From NCBI GenBank assembly GCA_051294375.1, contig CM119263.1, positions 19,470,304 to 19,534,303 of the forward strand: a stretch of DNA of 64,000 nt. Direction: 5' to 3'. The translations under genes and the position numbers were made by a program. Origin of the DNA: Paraspadella gotoi. Taxonomy: Eukaryota; Chaetognatha. A model generated the notes under the pieces. It did no database searches. It was not told where the DNA came from and saw only the letters and a list, made by a program, of their open reading frames with translations. Positions 47,131 to 58,800 of this stretch are shown in pieces. Position 1 is the first letter of the stretch. Every line of letters starts with the position of its first letter.

Positions 47131-49475
47131 CGATTGCGACTGATAAAGAGAACAAAAGAGGGGAAAAAGGGAGAAAAAAGAGAGATAAAAGGGAGAGGGA
47201 GAGAGAAATAAGGGAGAGGGAGAGAGAAAAAAGGGAGAGGGAGAGTAAAAAAAGGAGAGGGAGAGAGGAAAAAAAGGGAGGAGGGAGAGAGAAAAAAAGG
47301 AGAGAGGAGAGAGAAAAAAGGGAGAGGGAGAGAGAAAAAAAGGGAGAGAGAGAGAGAGAAAAAAAGGGAGAGAGAGAGAAAAAAAAGGGGAAGAGAGAGA
47401 GAGAAAAAAGGGAGAGAGAGAAGAAAAAAGGGAAGAGAGAGAGAGAAAAAAAGGGAAGGGAGAGAGAGAGAGAAAAAAAGGGAGAAGAGAGAGGAGAAAA
47501 AAGGGAGAGAGAGAGAGAAAAAAAGGGAGAGAGAGAAAGAGAAAAAAAAGGAGAGAGAGAAGAGAAAAAAGGGAGAGAGAGAAGAGAAAAAAAGGGAGAA
47601 GAGAGAGAAAAAAGAAGAAAAAGGGAGAGAGAGAGAGAAAAAAAAGGGAGAGAGGAGAGAGAGAAAAAAAAGGGAGAGAGAGAGAGAAAAAAAAAAGGAG
47701 AGAGGAGAAAAAAAAAGGGAAGAGAGAAGAAAAAAGGGGGAGAGAGAGAGAGAAAAAAAAAGGGAGAGAAGAGAGAAAAAAGGAGAGAGAGAGAGAAAAG
47801 AGAAAAAAAGGGAGAGAGAGAGGAGAAAAAAAAAAGGGAGAGAGAGAGGAAGAAAAAAGGGAGAGAGAGAGAGAAAAAAAGGGAGAGGAGAGAAAAAAAA
47901 GGGAGAGGAGAGAGAAAAAAAAAGAAGGAGAGAGAGAGAAAAAAAGGGGAGAGAGAGAAAAAAAAAGGAGAGAAGAAGAGAGAAAAAAAAAGAAAAAAGA
48001 AAGAAAAAAAGAAGAAAAGGGAGAGAGAGAAAAAAAAAGAAGAGAAAAAGGGAGAGAGAGAGAAAAGAAGGAGAAAGAAAAAAGGGAGAGAGAGAAAAAA
48101 AAGGGAGAGAGGAAGAGAAAAAAAAGAGAGAGAGAAAAAAAAGAAAAAAAAAAAGGGAGAAGAAGAGAAAAAAAAGAGAAAGAAAAAAAGAAGAAGAGAG
48201 AGGAAAAAGAAGAAGAAAAAAGAAAGAAAAAAAAAAGAGAGAGAAAAAGAAAAAAAGAGAGAGAAAGAAAAAAAGGGAGAGAGAAAAAAAGGGAGAAAAA
48301 AAAAAAAAAGGGAGAGAGAAAGAGAAGGAAAAAAAGGGAGAGAGAAAGAAAAAAAAGGGAGAGAGAAAGAAAAAAAGGAGAAGAAAGAGAAAAAAAAAAG
48401 GGAGAAAGAAAGAAAAAAAGGAGAGAGAGAAAGAAAAAAGGGAGAAAGAAAGAAAAAAAGGGAGAGAAGAAAAAAAAGGAGAGAAAAAAGGGAGAGAGGA
48501 AAAAAAAGGGAGAGAGAAAAAAAAAGGGAGAGAGAAAAAAAAAAGGGAGAGAGAAAAAAAAGGGAGAGGAGAAAAAAAAAGGAGAGAAAAAAAAAAAAGG
48601 AGAGAAAAAAAAGGGAGAGAAGAAAAAAAAAGGGAGAGAGAGAAGAAAAAGGAGAGAGAGAGAAAAAGGGAGAGAGAGAAGAAAAAAGGAGAGAGAGAGA
48701 AAAAAAAAAAAGGGAGAGAGAAGAAAAAAGGGAGAGAGAGAAAAAAAAGGGAAAGAAAGAGAAAAAAAAAGGAGAGAGAGAAAAAAGGGAGAGAGAAAGA
48801 AAAAAGAGAGAGAGAAAGAAAAAAAAAAAGAGAGAGAGAAAGAAAAAAAGAGAGAGAGAAAGAAAAAAAAGGGAGAGAGAAAGAAAAAAAGGAGAGAGAA
48901 AGAAAAAAAGGGAGAGAGAAAGAAAAAAAGGGAGAGAGAAAGAAAAAAAGGGAGAGAGAAAGAAAAAAGGGAGAGAGAAAGAAAAAAAAAAGGGAGAGAG
49001 AAAGAAAAAAAGGGAAGAGAGAAAGAAAAAAAGGGAGAGAGAAAGAAAAAAGGGAGAGAGAAAGAAAAAAAGGGAGAAAGAAAAAAAAGAAGGGAGAAAG
49101 AAAAGAAAAAAAGGAAGAGAGAAAAAAACAAAGGGAGAAAGAAAGAAAAAAGGAGAGAGAAAAAAAAAAAGGCAGAGAAAAAAAAAGGAGAGAGAAAAAA
49201 AGGGAGAGAAAAAAAGGAGAGAGAAAAAAAAAGGGAGAGAAAAAAAAAGGAGAAAGAAAAAAAAAGGAGAAAAAGGGAGAGAGAAAAAAAAGGGAGAGAG
49301 AAAAAAAAGGGAGAGAGAGAAAAAAAGGGAGAGAGAAAAAAAAGGGAGAGAGAAAAAAAAGGGAGAGAGAGAAAAAAAGGGAGAGAGAGAAAAAAAGGGA
49401 GAGAGAAAAAAAAGGGAGAGAAAAAAAATAGGGGAGAAAGAAAAAAGGGAGAGAAAAAGAAACTAGAGAAACATA
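47131..49475 (+). repeat. 2.3-kb polypurine array with a ~1.9-kb uninterrupted homopurine core
   Basis: Variable units of GGGAGAGAGAAAGAAAAAAA type, roughly 14-22 bp, are repeated over 2.3 kb. By eye there is no pyrimidine from 47247 to 49128 (about 1,880 bases), then single interruptions at 49129 and 49173. It lies ~90 bp downstream of sialyltransferase D. Frames of more than 800 codons exist on both strands but encode only Arg/Lys/Glu/Gly or Phe/Ser/Leu/Pro runs. Confidence 0.95.
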
Positions 49476-49564
49476 AAATTTCTGGAAAAAAAAAAACCTG
49501 AATAATAAACAAATCTCACATAAAACAACGCTCGAATAAAAATCTAGACAGAAACTGAACAGAT

Positions 49565-50648
49565 TCAAAAAACGAAGGTAATCGGGAGGTGGGTGAACTT
49601 GGAAACGGCGACCATTACTTCCTTTTCCAAAGCGTACTTGTGCCTCCTATGGGCTTCGTATGGCCAAGCGAACTCGGCACACAGACTCCGATTACTTTGC
49701 CCATAGTAATGATACTTCACCCGAGAGTTCTCCTGATTAGTGCAAAAGTCGGTGGGAACATATCCATAAACGGAGATGCGGAGGCAGGTCTGTCGCGCTA
49801 GCAAAAAAGTGGGCCAGCCGAGGGTGAGGAGAAGATTCTTAGCACTCTCGCCGGACAGGTCGTAAAAAAGCTTGGCCATTCGACCGGGATCATTGATGGT
49901 AAAGAATTGCACGTTTTTGATCATTTTCTTGCCGAGAAATGAGTCGGCGAAGCGGCGGCGTCTCCCTATGGTCCGTCCGAAAAGCACGAACACGGCCACC
50001 GGCTTACGCTTCAGAGAGTAAAACTCATAAGGCGCGAGGAACGTGTTGCGAAGACCACGAAATCGCGTTATTCGGTAGGTAGTACGAAACCCTACATCGA
50101 CGCCATGGCGACTGGATAAAGCGTAAAAGATAAATATGATAACGCAGACAAGTTATCCAGCAATCATTTTCTAACGAACTACACCTGACGGGCGAATCAT
50201 TAGTCCTAATCACGCACTCGTGTCCATCGATCTCCAAGCCACGGCTGGAATTGACAAGAGTACCGGAGGGAAAAACTATTGCGCACGAGGAGCACACCTT
50301 GTGTCGAAAAGTTCCATCTGAGCGAAGTGAGCGAAACTGCAAGGGCTTTGCGTCGATGGCAGCGAGAGTTCTCAAAAAGAATCGGCGCGAGAGTAATTTC
50401 CGGGATGAGGAGACGTTGACATAATAAAATTCGTCCTCGTAGTCAGGAGGTTTATCCGAAAGTCGCAATGGTGGAAGCACTAAAAATAAACAAAAATTTG
50501 ACCTTTGATTGAAACCAACGCTATGGTCACTTTTCGACTGACCTAATGCTTTTTTGCGTTCGACAAGGATAAAACAAATCGTAACTATCAAAACACAAAG
50601 GACGTAAATAATTCGTGTCATGGGGGAGAGACGCGCAAAGAGTTCCAT
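49565..50648 (-). CDS. GT29 sialyltransferase, ST6GalNAc-like, gene D
   Basis: Exons: 50648-50543, 50479-50185, 50111-49565; all phases agree, 315 aa. Exon 1 encodes a short cytoplasmic tail and signal anchor (RIIYVLCVLIVTICFILVE). Exon 2 holds a stem and motif [32 protein letters not shown], completed in exon 3 by HGVDVGFRTTYRITRF. Motif S: TLGWPTFLLARQTCLRISVY then GYVPTDFC. Motif III KYHYYGQ, motif VS HKYALEK. It is the clearest complete member with the three-exon layout also seen in gene A. The plus strand carries long purine arrays right after its stop, which could affect its 3' end processing. Confidence 0.88.
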
Positions 50649-50961
50649 TTCGTATGATTTTCGTGATCACTCGCCACAACCAAGTCAAATTTTACTTTGT
50701 CTTAACATTTAAATGTTAAATCGAAAAGGCCGATATTAAATCGACTGCCTACTCAGTAGGCTACCGGATCGGCGAAAAGTCATCCACAAGATTCAAATTT
50801 TACGACTCATTTACGCAGATGTCTGTTTTTTATCGTATTGTTTCCTTGCAATCGCAAACTTAGATGTAAACAAATGAGTTGCGACACAACTTCACATTGA
50901 TACTGTAAAAAAAAAATTAAAAAGTATAATCAGAAGCGATATACTAATCTTTTTAAAAAGA
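50649..50961. other. spacer between sialyltransferases D and E
   Basis: About 310 bp, which must hold the promoter of gene D and the 3' end of gene E. No repeat seen. Confidence 0.5.
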
Positions 50962-52096
50962 TCATGAGATAAAATTCAACGTAATATCCCTCGCTCGAGA
51001 TAAGTTCATCATAATCCGTCGTTCTAATAAAAATCTATGCGATCGTAACCTCTGTGGACGGTACTCGTGACAAAGTTTCCTCTTCGCGTTCTCATAGTAG
51101 TGATATGGAACACCAGCGTTGGTGGGATCATCGCAAAATCTTTCTTCGACGACGCCATAAACGGATATCTGTTCGCAATGTTGCTGAGCAAAGAGATAAG
51201 TGTACCAGCCCTGACTAAGCAACGTTACCCGCCTCGGCTGGCCACTGAGCCAATAATACAATTCTCTCATTCGTTCTCCGTCCGTCATATTGTAGAAAGG
51301 TACGGACACGATGGAGGGGTGTTTGTGAGCTCTCCTAAGAGCGTACGGCAACCGTCCGATGGGCACAGGAGATGGCCTCGAAAACAGAGGGACGTTGTTA
51401 TAAATGGACAAGTTATTTACAACAGTGTCGGTATCTGCATTGAATGCACGTTTCTTGAATTTCCAGTCCAGTAAAACAAAGACTGCTTCCGGTCTCGACA
51501 AACCCTCAAAAAATATTGTCGGCGACTTAACCATTTTTTGAAGGCCCCGGTAACGAGTCAATCGAAAGGTTGTGCGGCGACCGACTTGGTTCTCGTAAGG
51601 TCTGAGCCAACGGGAAATAAAATGGGGGGGAAGTGAAATTTGGGATACAAACTATTTATTTTCTTATTAAATAAGTATTTTTTTACCTCGTGGGAGCGTC
51701 GTTAGTCCGAATGACGCAGTCGTGACCGTCTATAACATGACCATGGCTTGTGTTCAAGAGTGTACCCGCAGGAAATACTATAGCGCATGTTTGGCACTTT
51801 TCACGGACAAATGGGTGGCCATCAAAAAACTTGCGATACACGAATTGTGCACTTTCGAATAGACTCAATTCTAAGGATCTAGCGAGTAAAGGAGGTTGCG
51901 CTTGATTTTCTTTCTCGAAAGGGTTAATGGTTAAAACACTCGAAAAGTTCCAAGAAAGTATAGGGACTGACTGCCTGCCAGACCATTTGACATGCATCGC
52001 TCGACATGTAGTCAAAATAAGGGCGAAAATGAATAAACCATACCCATTAGTAAATATTAAATAATCTCTCCTTTTTTTGTATTGCGGGGTATCCAT
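50962..52096 (-). CDS. GT29 sialyltransferase, ST6GalNAc-like, gene E
   Basis: Two exons, 52096-51687 and 51601-50962; 349 aa. The signal anchor (YLIFTNGYGLFIFALILTTC) and motif L ([31 protein letters not shown]) are in one exon, so the intron that separates them in genes A and D is absent here. The shared phase-2 intron then leads to [19 protein letters not shown]. Motif S: SQGWYTYLFAQQHCEQISVY then GVVEERFC. Motif III PYHYYEN, motif VS HRFLLER. Between motifs L and S it carries about 30 extra residues (NVPLFSRPSPVPIGRLPYAL and what follows). It is the most divergent of the five and the furthest upstream. Confidence 0.85.
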
Positions 52097-52804
52097 AATG
52101 CGATCTAGACGTGCCCAAAAAGACGCCGCGATATCTGCTGAATAGTAACAAAGGTAACTTTAAAAAAAAATACTGTCTTCTACGTAGCAGAAAAAAAATG
52201 AATAACGACTCGGCAAGATGAAGCAGTTTGTACATGTACAGGGAGGTTCAGCTCTAATGGGACGGTTTATGATTGAAAAAAATGGACTATATTTGAAAAT
52301 TAAGCTAAATTTTCTTTCGATTGATATAAAAAACGTTTGGAAAATCCAACAGCAAATACCGTAATTAAAGCTTTTTGTATAACATGTCAAAATTCTTGGG
52401 AAATTTTGCCAAACTGCAATCCCCCTGATTAATTAAAATGCAGGATAGAGAAGCAAAATGTCCCATGCATCCTCTAGAACTGTCGACATTCTGATAACAA
52501 CGATAATGATAGAAATCACAGCATTCCTAACGAACATGGTCGCAAAAGCATATGTCGCCTTATCTAAACCTTTGAAGAAGATCGTGGTTGCTGAAGATAA
52601 ATTTTTTTAATTGATAGTATTATCATTATAATTTTTAACAAATGTACCAATTTTTATTCGACACGTCCAAACTATTTTTTAAATTAGACCCAAAACAGCT
52701 GAACCTCCCTGTATATTGAATCAATATAAATATCAATATCAATATTATTGATTCATTGTGAATTAAAATTTGGAGTCTTAAAGACTTAATTAAAAATTAT
52801 GTTT
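52097..52804. other. intergenic, between sialyltransferase E and the FN3-SEA gene
   Basis: AT-rich. ACAGGGAGGTTCAGCT at about 52238 is mirrored by AGCTGAACCTCCCTGTA at about 52700, so a ~475-bp element with terminal inverted repeats may lie here. No gene seen. Confidence 0.5.
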
Positions 52805-55800
52805 TTACTTAAAGCCGACAACCTCGCGCCAACTCTCAGGTAAACGAGATCCATGATTTCTTCCAGAGAGTTCTTCCAATTCAACGGGCTCGTTTTCGCG
52901 CTTGAAATCCGAGATGGGCACTTCCCTCCAGCTTTCCGGCAAGCGTGTCGGGGACAAAGTGGATTTCGAGGAAGAAGGCGATTTCTGATGGCTCAATGTC
53001 GCCGGCGAAGTAGTTGCTGGGCAATCTTCCACAGCATCGTCCAGTACTGGTGACCGGGGTAATACCTCGAGTGGGAGAGAATCGTAGGTTGGAGAAGGTG
53101 AATTATGCCGCAAGTCGATTGCGCCGGCAACGGTATCATACGTCGGCGTAGGCGAAGATGCCCGAATAATTGAGGCTGGAGCCCTTTCCACCCAAGGCTC
53201 TAAAGTTTTGTTGGGATCCTCCGCATCATCCGAATCCCAATTCGTACGCCAGGTGAAGACAGAAACGTCGTTTCCATCCCCGTCCATTGAATAACCTAAA
53301 CAGCCGTAGGAATTAGGAAAATTGTCAATACTTAGATTGTGATTTTTATATATATATTGTGTAAATCGGTAATGCTTAAAAATGACGCCGTAAAAAAAAT
53401 AGAATGACAACGGTTCGCTATCAACTATCAACTGAACTTACCCAAACCGTATCAAGCTGAATCGAGGTGAGCTCTCTACAATAAATACCGCTCATCAAAG
53501 AAATATAATTTTTAACAACGTATTGTACTTTTATTAAATAATGGCATTCAGTATTTACTATCTAGGAAAAAAGTAAAGCACATTTTTATTAGAGGATATC
53601 TACTTGAAAACTTATTTGATTTTAAACAAGTTTGAACAAATAATATTGGATTTGCCCACGATCATTATAAGTAATTAATAATTAATTCAAATTAATTAAT
53701 TAATCAAATTAATTAATTAAGCAATTAATTAATTAATTTGATTCAAAATATTTGTTTTGATTGATTAATCGATTGATTAATTAATTATTGATTAATTAAT
53801 TAACTAATTTATTAAATAACTAATTAATTATTTGATTAATTAATATCTTGCATTTACATTTAATTTTACAAAAGTTATAATCAAATAGTAAAACAGGTTT
53901 TTTATTTTTTTTAATTTAAACTTATTTTTACTCAAACGATTCTATCAAAACTTGATTTCTAGCTTAATCATATACTTTCTTTCCCACATAAAAAATTTTA
54001 GGTCAATAATTGGTGTTCAAATAATGAAATATATTTTTTTTTATTTAAACTCATTTTTATTCGGACGATTTCATCGAAACTTCATATCTAGCTCAATCAC
54101 ATTTCCCTACCCACACCAAAATTTCATTCCAATCCATCCATCCAATCACGAGTAATTGGTGTTTTTTGTTAAGGTAGGATGAACAGACAAAAACGGACAG
54201 ATGGATGGACAGATGGACATCATTTTTTTTGCATAATTTATTATAATTTGATGTTCTGACATGATATAAGTGAATGCCCGACAAGATTGAGGGGGCGGAC
54301 CGATGGATCGACAAAGTGAATTATAGAGTTGGGATCTGCTAATAAGCAGATTCGACTAAAAATAAAAATATTTTTAAATTTATATTAAATTTCTTTTTAG
54401 TAACTTCTTTCCATTTTTGTAGGTCAAATTGTTTAGTAGTTACAAGCAAGTTACAAAAGCATATCTGATACTGAAAAAAGGCATCCCAAATATTAAAAAT
54501 ATTTTGTATAATTTTTATTGAATAAATAAACTTTTTAACAATTATGTGATATACTTTTTTCCTAGATAGTACTATTTAATATAAAATGATTTTTTTCCAA
54601 TGATTAAATCATTAATTATTTTTTTTAGCAAAATTAAATCAAAAGTTGATTTTTTTTAAAATATAAAACTTTTCAAATTCTTACTCCTAGTCTTTGCTCA
54701 TTTCAAATTATTAAAATTTACAAACAGCATTGATTCAACCATTATTTGGGCTATCTTATGATTTGAATAAAAATAAAATTAATTAAAAAGCGACGAGCTT
54801 ACCCAAATTTAAAATTCCTTTGGGCGACTCTCTATCTGCTTCGGGATGTACTATATATCGGCCTTTCCTTGCATCCCAATTGAACCCCCCGTCGTACAGA
54901 ACAGGCTGAAAAGAAGAATCGAGATGGCGCGGCGGCGGAGTGGGCGGTACCAAGGTAGTCCTGACTGGTGCTAGAAAAGTGGAAAGGTGTCGCCTCGGAC
55001 TCGGGACCGGAACTTCTCCTTTTGGTGAACGTAGAGGACTTCGGAGGGGGGGACGATTTAACTGCGTTGTTCTTAGCTTAATCCTAAATTAATCTTTGCT
55101 TACCAATCAATGGGTGGCGTCGTGAAAGCAACAGGGACAAATCCCGATGATGATACCTCCAGCGCGTGAAGGTCGGAATGAAGAACGTCGGTGGCACTAG
55201 ATGAGGCGTTGCGCGACCGTCTCGGAGGCGAAGAGGGCGATGACGAGGGAACCGACGAGGAAGATGACCGAGCAGCTCGTTGAGGACGCGCTTGACCCCG
55301 AATCAACGCCAAAGCAACCTTGTTCAGGCGTCGTTTTCGATGGCCCTCGAAACATGCGACAACGGCGATAACAACGATTAACGAGAAGACGACGCCGGCG
55401 GAAACGAACAAGGCTAGGAAGAATGAATCTCGATCTTCGCTGGTTGGCAAAGACGGCGAAGGAACAGCGACGCACGGGGGCACCGACATGCACTGACAAA
55501 TCCAATTTTCTTGCTGTGGCATCAGGCAAGACGCGATGGGACGACATGTTCTAAATACCACGGCGTTTAGGAAACAAAAGGCACGAATTCTGTGTGTCGA
55601 CGTCAGCTCCATCGTTTCGGAGTGGTGACGTAACCAAAAGCTGCTGAGATTCGATTCTGGAAAGACGTACTCTAATCGGCCGACGGCTTCGATCAGGAAA
55701 TCTAAGATCTCCCTCACCCTGGCTGAATTAACGGGCGCCTCTACATCGAGACTCAAAATCCCGTCAATTACAACGCTGCCATTGGAAATGGTTTCGATGA

Positions 55801-58800
55801 AGACAGAGGGTGTAAATGAGGAGAATGCGAAAACGTGGCTTAAGTCGCGCTTGAGACTGAGATAGAAAGAATGATTTCGTCGCAAAGTCCCGTCGAGCGA
55901 ATGTAGATCCAGAGGAAAGGAAAGATATAGGCGGACAGTGAAGTTAAGAGAGACGGTGAAATTGGAGTGAACGGAAGCAAAAGTGGGGTCGGCGGTTATA
56001 GTTGGGGGATCCGTAGGGCAGGGAACCAAAAGAGACCATTCTTCCTTGAGGCTGCTTCGTCCATACAAATCTGAAAACGTTTTAATGAAGAGTTAACGAG
56101 AGGAAGGTTCTCAACTTGTAATTACTGCCGTTTAACATATTGCTTACCTCGGGTCATTGGCGCTAAGAAATACTCAACGTCGCAGTCGTTCACATCGATC
56201 AGCAATGAATAGTTATTTCTGTCAGAATCGAAATCGATAACCAAAGGCGAGGATATTCCCGGTTGTCGGTGAACCACGAATCCAATAAGATCGTCCACAT
56301 CTTTGACAGAGGTATCTACCCGCCACAACAACTCTCGCCTGGGAGATGGAGAAAACCAGAAGTCGGCGACGAGTGGATGGCCAGTGATTAGAAAACTCGC
56401 TTCAATTTTTTTGGTTTCGTTGAAAGAGATGCGCGCGGGTGACGATCGAAATGAGCCCTAAATTAAATTTTAGAATAGCAAGATCGGTTCATCCAATGTG
56501 TTGCGCCGCAGTAACTATTTTCATGTATATTTCTCGTAACATAAAAATAACTTTCTTAGCCTGTGTATTTATGACACGCACTGCATTGGAATTACATCTT
56601 CTATTGTTTATAGTTTTAGAATTTCTAGCAGTCCTTTAGATTTGAGGTTTTTTTCTGTCTTTACAAATGAGCAACTAAATTTAAGCAAATTATATGCAAT
56701 TTTAATGTAAGTAGGACAGACCAACGGACAGACAGACCAACCGAAAGACCGACCGAAAAGTGACTTATAGAATTATTACGCGAGTACAAGAGGCGCATCT
56801 AATAAACCTGGACTGGATTAAAAATTTTAAAAGTTGAACAAAGTATTTGATTTGATTTTATTATGAAAATTTGCAAATTACTTGTTTCACTATTTTCTAT
56901 TTTTATATTTAATCAATATTATCTAAACAAATATATATTGCTTTCTTTTTTTTTAAAAAATGTTTTATCTAATNNNNNNNNNNTAATTAAAATAAGTTAC
57001 ATAATTAGTTTAATAATAAGTTAATAATCAAGGGTAGGTTAATGTAAAGTTAACATTAAGTTAATTGGTAAAAGTTAAAAAATAAATTAAATCAGAGAGT
57101 TAAATAAGTTAAATAAGTTATTTAAATAATATTGTTGATGTTATTATTATAATTATTATTTAGTGGTTTATTTTTATTATTTTTTCCTTATCATTTTTAC
57201 TAGGAACTATCATGTATAATCTTTTTTGAAAATAGATTAACATCAGTAACATTATATTTTTTTATTAGCTCCTTATAATTATTGAAAAATTTAATTCCCA
57301 TTTTTCTCAAGTCCTTAAATATATAACCCTGACTTTGTAGCTTTTTGCTTAAATTTATTGCTCTCGATGAAAAATCTGTAAACGTTTTATTTATTAATAT
57401 TTTGTTTTATAGTATAAAATGGTCCATATTTGTGCGCTTATTTATGATAATGAATTCAAGTTTTTCGATCTGGTATAGGAGCAGTAAGCTTTTATTAACA
57501 GACAGTACAATTGGGTCACACTGTAGGTACAGTTGGTATGATATAGATAAATTTAAATCAGGGAAGCCTAAGTTCAGAAAGCTCGGTTCACAAATTATTT
57601 ACAATGATTATATTTCTAACTTTTAAAAACTCTCAAAATTGAAACGTGGACTTATAAAACCTACAAATATCTTTGAATAACTAGAATATGTTTAGGTATA
57701 ACCTTAGATAATATCGCATAAACATCGAACTGAAAAGAGTCGCCTTCCGCGAAACCCAATAGATAAGACCTCGTCGACATCGTCAAGGAAACGGTCTTCA
57801 GCGAGATGGACGATTTGGCGCTTGTCACGTTGACAACGACGAGATAAGATTCGAATCGGCCGTTAGGCGGCGACCACGACAACAGCAGGATATTGGTAAG
57901 GACAGAGACGGTGAGGTTGCGCGGCGGAAAAGGACGTATCTGAATTGGGACGCATTCACGAAGACTGCGTCTCCCATCTTTCGATAAAAAAATAGAAAAT
58001 ACAAAATAAAACAAAAATTAACTTCATACATACTCACCATCTTTATATTCTGTACAGACGCAAACCGTGTACTGTTGACCAGGCGTCAAATTCGAAATCA
58101 GAGCAGTCGTTATATTATTTTTTACGATTATCGGCGGCTTGGAGCTGGGAAACCACTCGACCTTAAAGTGGTAATCCGTAAGGAGCCACAAGTCCGCAAA
58201 AGGCGGCGTCCATTTTACAAAAGCGGCGTCGTCAACAGCGGCAATTTTCAAATCGCGCGGCGCCGGAGGCAAAGAAGCTGTTGAATTGGGATCCACGCCA
58301 GCCAATCGTATCGCGGAATCAATGCCGGCCACGAAAAAGTGGGACGGGCCAAAGAGCGCTTCCATGCGACGACTGACCAACTGCAAACAATCGGAGAGAC
58401 GGGCAGTCCAGGAAATGTTTCCACCGACGACGAGTTCAGCCTGTTCAACCAGTCGATCGCGGAGAGTCGCGATGAAATATTCGCTGTCACCAGTTTCGGG
58501 ATCGTATATCGGCTCTAACTCGAGGGCAGCCATCATGACTGAGACACGATCGGGGTTGCGGTGCAGCTCCTCGCATAAGTAAGAGGATAGGAAACTGAAA
58601 AAAAAAAAAAAAAAATAGCCGAGTTAATACTTCGTCTACCTTGTGTTTCCGCTATACAAAAAGCACACCTAACATTCATCTTGGTCATTGATACAAACTC
58701 GGTTTTGATTTTAGGCTCTGAACAAACGAGACTTTTCCAGGAGTCACGGTCTTGAATGAGCTTCATGTAATATTTTGGTTGGAAAAGAAAGAGAACAAAT

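Noticed and set aside
47032-49568. Open frames of more than 800 codons on both strands
   Set aside because: They run over the polypurine array and encode only Arg/Lys/Glu/Gly or Phe/Ser/Leu/Pro runs. A stop-free frame is expected from pure A/G DNA lacking TAA, TAG and TGA.
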